The notes beneath the pieces were generated by a model. It ran no database searches. It was given only the letters and a program-made list of their open reading frames with translations, and had not been told where the DNA came from. A stretch of DNA of 64,000 bases from Anaerolineales bacterium UBA6055 (GTDB taxonomy: Bacteria > Chloroflexota > Anaerolineae > Aggregatilineales > Phototrophicaceae). The stretch is from the NCBI GenBank assembly GCA_002428985.1, contig DIYL01000012.1:1-64000 (forward strand). The letters run 5' to 3'. Below are positions 61,975-64,000 of the stretch, in pieces. The translations under genes and the position numbers were made by a program. Positions within the stretch are counted from its first letter, which is position 1; the number at the start of each line of letters is the position of its first letter.

Positions 61975-62760
61975 ATGAGCGAACAAAAAGATTCAAAAGC
62001 CCTATCCGAAGAACGTTACGCCAAATTTGCCGAGGGCTACGTCACTAGCCAAACACATGCCAAAGGCTCAGACTTAGACCGTTTAATCGCAATTGCCGAA
62101 CCACAATCAGATTGGGTGGCACTCGATATTGCTACGGGTGGTGGACATACAGCTCTAAAATTTGCACCACACGTCAAACATGTCACCGCGTCTGACCTCA
62201 CACCACGGATGCTCGAAAAAGCCAAAGTCTTCATCACCGAAGACAAGGGCATGACCAATGTCGATTTCAAACAAGCCGATGCAGAAAACCTACCATTTGA
62301 TGATGAACAGTTTGATCTGGTGATGTGTCGGATTGCACCACATCATTTCCCTGATGTGCAGAAGTTTGTCAGCGAATGTTCAAGGGTGCTGAAATCTGGT
62401 GGTATGTTGCTTATTCAAGATCATGTTCTACCCGAAGATGATGAATCTGCACGCTATGTCGATGAATTTGAGACTGTGCGTGATCCAAGTCATAACCGCG
62501 CCTTTAACCAAACCGAATGGACAAGCATGTTCAGTAACGCCGGTGTCACCGTCAATCACACCGAGGAATACATCAAACGTCATGACTTCCTCGATTGGGT
62601 AAAACGGCAAGGTAATGATGAGCCGACAATTGCAACACTGATTCAGATGCTTAATGATGCACCGGACATCGCCAAAGCATGGATGGATGCGACAGATTGG
62701 GGTACAGAAGCAGCAACATTCGTCAATCATCACATCATTATACGCGGAGAAAAAGCATAA
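61975..62760 (+). CDS. Class I SAM-dependent methyltransferase (UbiE/COQ5-like)
   Basis: A 261-residue protein. LDIATGGGHTALKFAPHVKHVTASDLTPRMLEKA holds motif I (binding S-adenosylmethionine) and the acidic end of strand 2; ADAENLPFDDEQFDLVMCRIAPHHFPD is motif II/post-II; GGMLLIQDHVLP is motif III. Small-molecule methylation is likely. GGAGGAT upstream; ATG 61975 has the better spacing, with 61972 also possible. Confidence 0.9.
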   Translation: MSEQKDSKALSEERYAKFAEGYVTSQTHAKGSDLDRLIAIAEPQSDWVALDIATGGGHTALKFAPHVKHVTASDLTPRMLEKAKVFITEDKGMTNVDFKQADAENLPFDDEQFDLVMCRIAPHHFPDVQKFVSECSRVLKSGGMLLIQDHVLPEDDESARYVDEFETVRDPSHNRAFNQTEWTSMFSNAGVTVNHTEEYIKRHDFLDWVKRQGNDEPTIATLIQMLNDAPDIAKAWMDATDWGTEAATFVNHHIIIRGEKA

Positions 62761-62890
62761 CCTTTCCTCGCAAGGCAACATGGGGGTAGCCTATAATCTA
62801 CTCCCATAACGGTGAACCATCATATTCTCGTCAGCACAAACTCAGGCTATAATTGACACACTTGTTCCAATTACATACTGAAACCATGCC

Positions 62891-64000
62891 ATGATCCCAA
62901 TTCGCCTGCAACTCAATAATTTCATGCCCTACCGCGCACCCGATCCGATTATTTTTGATGGCATAGACCTCGCCTGCCTCACAGGGCAAAACGGCGCGGG
63001 AAAATCAACGATTTTGGATGCCATCACATGGGCGTTATGGGGTAAAGCTCGCGCTAAACGTGATGATGAACTGATTCATCTGGGGCAGAATGAAATGAGT
63101 ATCCAGCTCGACTTTGAGCAAGAAGACATTTTCTATCGCGTTTTACGCCGACGCACCCGACGCGGACGCAGCAGTACAGGTGCATTGGACTTAATGATTT
63201 TGCGTGAGAATGAATCGCCCCTAATTATCAATGAGGTCAGTGTACGCCATACGCAGAACAAGATTAACGAAATTTTGCGCTTAGATTATGATACCTTTGT
63301 CAACTCGGCATTTTTACAACAAGGGCGTGCCGATGCGTTCACGATTAAAACACCAGCCGAACGCAAAAGGATTTTGTCGGATATTCTCGGGTTGGATCAA
63401 TGGAAAGTCTATGAAGATCGCACAAAAGCCGAGCTAAGTGACATTGCACGCGCCATCGACATTATTAATCACGACATTCAAAAAATTGATGAAGAAATCG
63501 CGAAAGAACCTCAACACAAACAAGAATTAGCTGATGCTACCCATGCACATGAAGAAGCCTCAGAAAACCTGCGCATTACCGAAGAACAATATAATCAAGT
63601 CGCTAATTCTGAGGATGTACTCAAACGCGAACAAGCCAACCTCATCAATCAAGAAAATACGATTAAACGCCATCAAGATGATACTGTATCAGCGCAAGAA
63701 GAAATTGCACGTCAAAACGAAAAAATCGCTGAGTATCAAGACATCATCAATCAAGAGGACACCATCACGCAGGGGTATCAACAACTGTTGACTGCCCGCG
63801 AAAATCAATCCGCGATTACGGATCAGTTATCGCAGATGCAAGACCTAGACAAGCAATACAACAAGCTCGATAAACAACTGAGCGATCAAAAATCCAGCCT
63901 AGAAAAAGACCGCAGTGCCACCCGTGCGCGGATTGAGTCACTCAATAAACAGATCGAGAATGCCAACACCGAAGACCTTGAAACAGTCAAAGCCGAAGTC
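62891..64000 (+). CDS. sbcC: SbcC-type SMC-like ATPase, N-terminal part
   Basis: The reading frame from ATG 62891 is open to the end of the window (370 codons), so it is truncated at the 3' side. RLQLNNFMPYRAPDPIIFDGIDLACLTGQNGAGKSTILDAITWALWGKARAKR is the SbcC/Rad50 N-terminus with Walker A GQNGAGKST; DTFVNSAFLQQGRADAFTIKTPAERKRILSDILGLDQW is the conserved follow-on (Q-loop region). A long coiled coil follows. With SbcD it forms an ATP-dependent nuclease acting on DNA ends and hairpins. The partner and C-terminus lie outside. Confidence 0.93.
   Translation, partial: MIPIRLQLNNFMPYRAPDPIIFDGIDLACLTGQNGAGKSTILDAITWALWGKARAKRDDELIHLGQNEMSIQLDFEQEDIFYRVLRRRTRRGRSSTGALDLMILRENESPLIINEVSVRHTQNKINEILRLDYDTFVNSAFLQQGRADAFTIKTPAERKRILSDILGLDQWKVYEDRTKAELSDIARAIDIINHDIQKIDEEIAKEPQHKQELADATHAHEEASENLRITEEQYNQVANSEDVLKREQANLINQENTIKRHQDDTVSAQEEIARQNEKIAEYQDIINQEDTITQGYQQLLTARENQSAITDQLSQMQDLDKQYNKLDKQLSDQKSSLEKDRSATRARIESLNKQIENANTEDLETVKAEV

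Overview
The window looks like a chromosomal segment of a Chloroflexota bacterium, probably Anaerolineae-like. This is inferred from moderate GC with AT-richer islands, Thr/Pro-rich (TPTATPT-type) stalks on lipoproteins carrying SH3-like or YceI domains, DUF4139 paralogues, an F420-type nitroreductase relative, and Flp-pilin-like small proteins. No rRNA or tRNA gene was seen. The ends cut through a WD40 protein (left) and an SbcC-type ATPase (right).

Layout. 1-4.1 kb: WD40 fragment, copies of a three-hairpin intergenic repeat, an ArsR-type regulator and a DUF2142-like membrane protein. 4.1-10 kb: YccF, a frameshifted DUF4139 gene, then MurJ, a PlsC-like acyltransferase and PlsY (envelope lipid and lipid II handling). 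10-15.5 kb: secreted or lipoprotein genes, an EEP nuclease-fold protein and three tandem Flp-like mini-proteins. 15.8-20.8 kb: Maf, a possible TIM-barrel secreted protein, GNAT, TPR proteins and a deazaflavin-type reductase. 20.9-21.8 kb: a transposase-less cassette bounded by 62-bp inverted repeats and carrying one P-loop kinase-like gene. 22-29 kb: GlmU-like protein, sulfatase, polyprenol-phosphate glycosyltransferase, secreted hydrolase and a peptide-binding protein. 29-33 kb: a large DUF4062-STAND-TPR protein with a small unknown gene upstream, a candidate defence locus. 33-45 kb: AraC/VOC pair, DoxX, fused molybdenum hydroxylase, aldo-keto reductase, NapH-like ferredoxin, P450, SDR, TetR, then recA behind an SOS-like box. 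45-53 kb: lipoproteins, YceI, a Doc-type toxin facing a DUF433-like gene, an LRR protein, a triplicated secreted domain and a second DUF4139 protein. 53.3-54.9 kb: a decayed island with a broken serine recombinase and a MazG-like gene. 56-59 kb: TetR / ABC-6TM / Rieske oxygenase / small membrane protein operon behind a palindromic operator. 59-64 kb: HEAT-repeat protein, DUF1917-like protein, an alpha/beta hydrolase lacking its nucleophile serine, a methyltransferase and the start of sbcC.

The most noteworthy items are the inverted-repeat cassette, the covarying three-hairpin repeat, the DUF4062-STAND locus, the Flp-like trio, the Doc/DUF433 convergent pair and the TetR-ABC6TM-Rieske operon. 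All family assignments are from reading motifs by eye; no database search was run.
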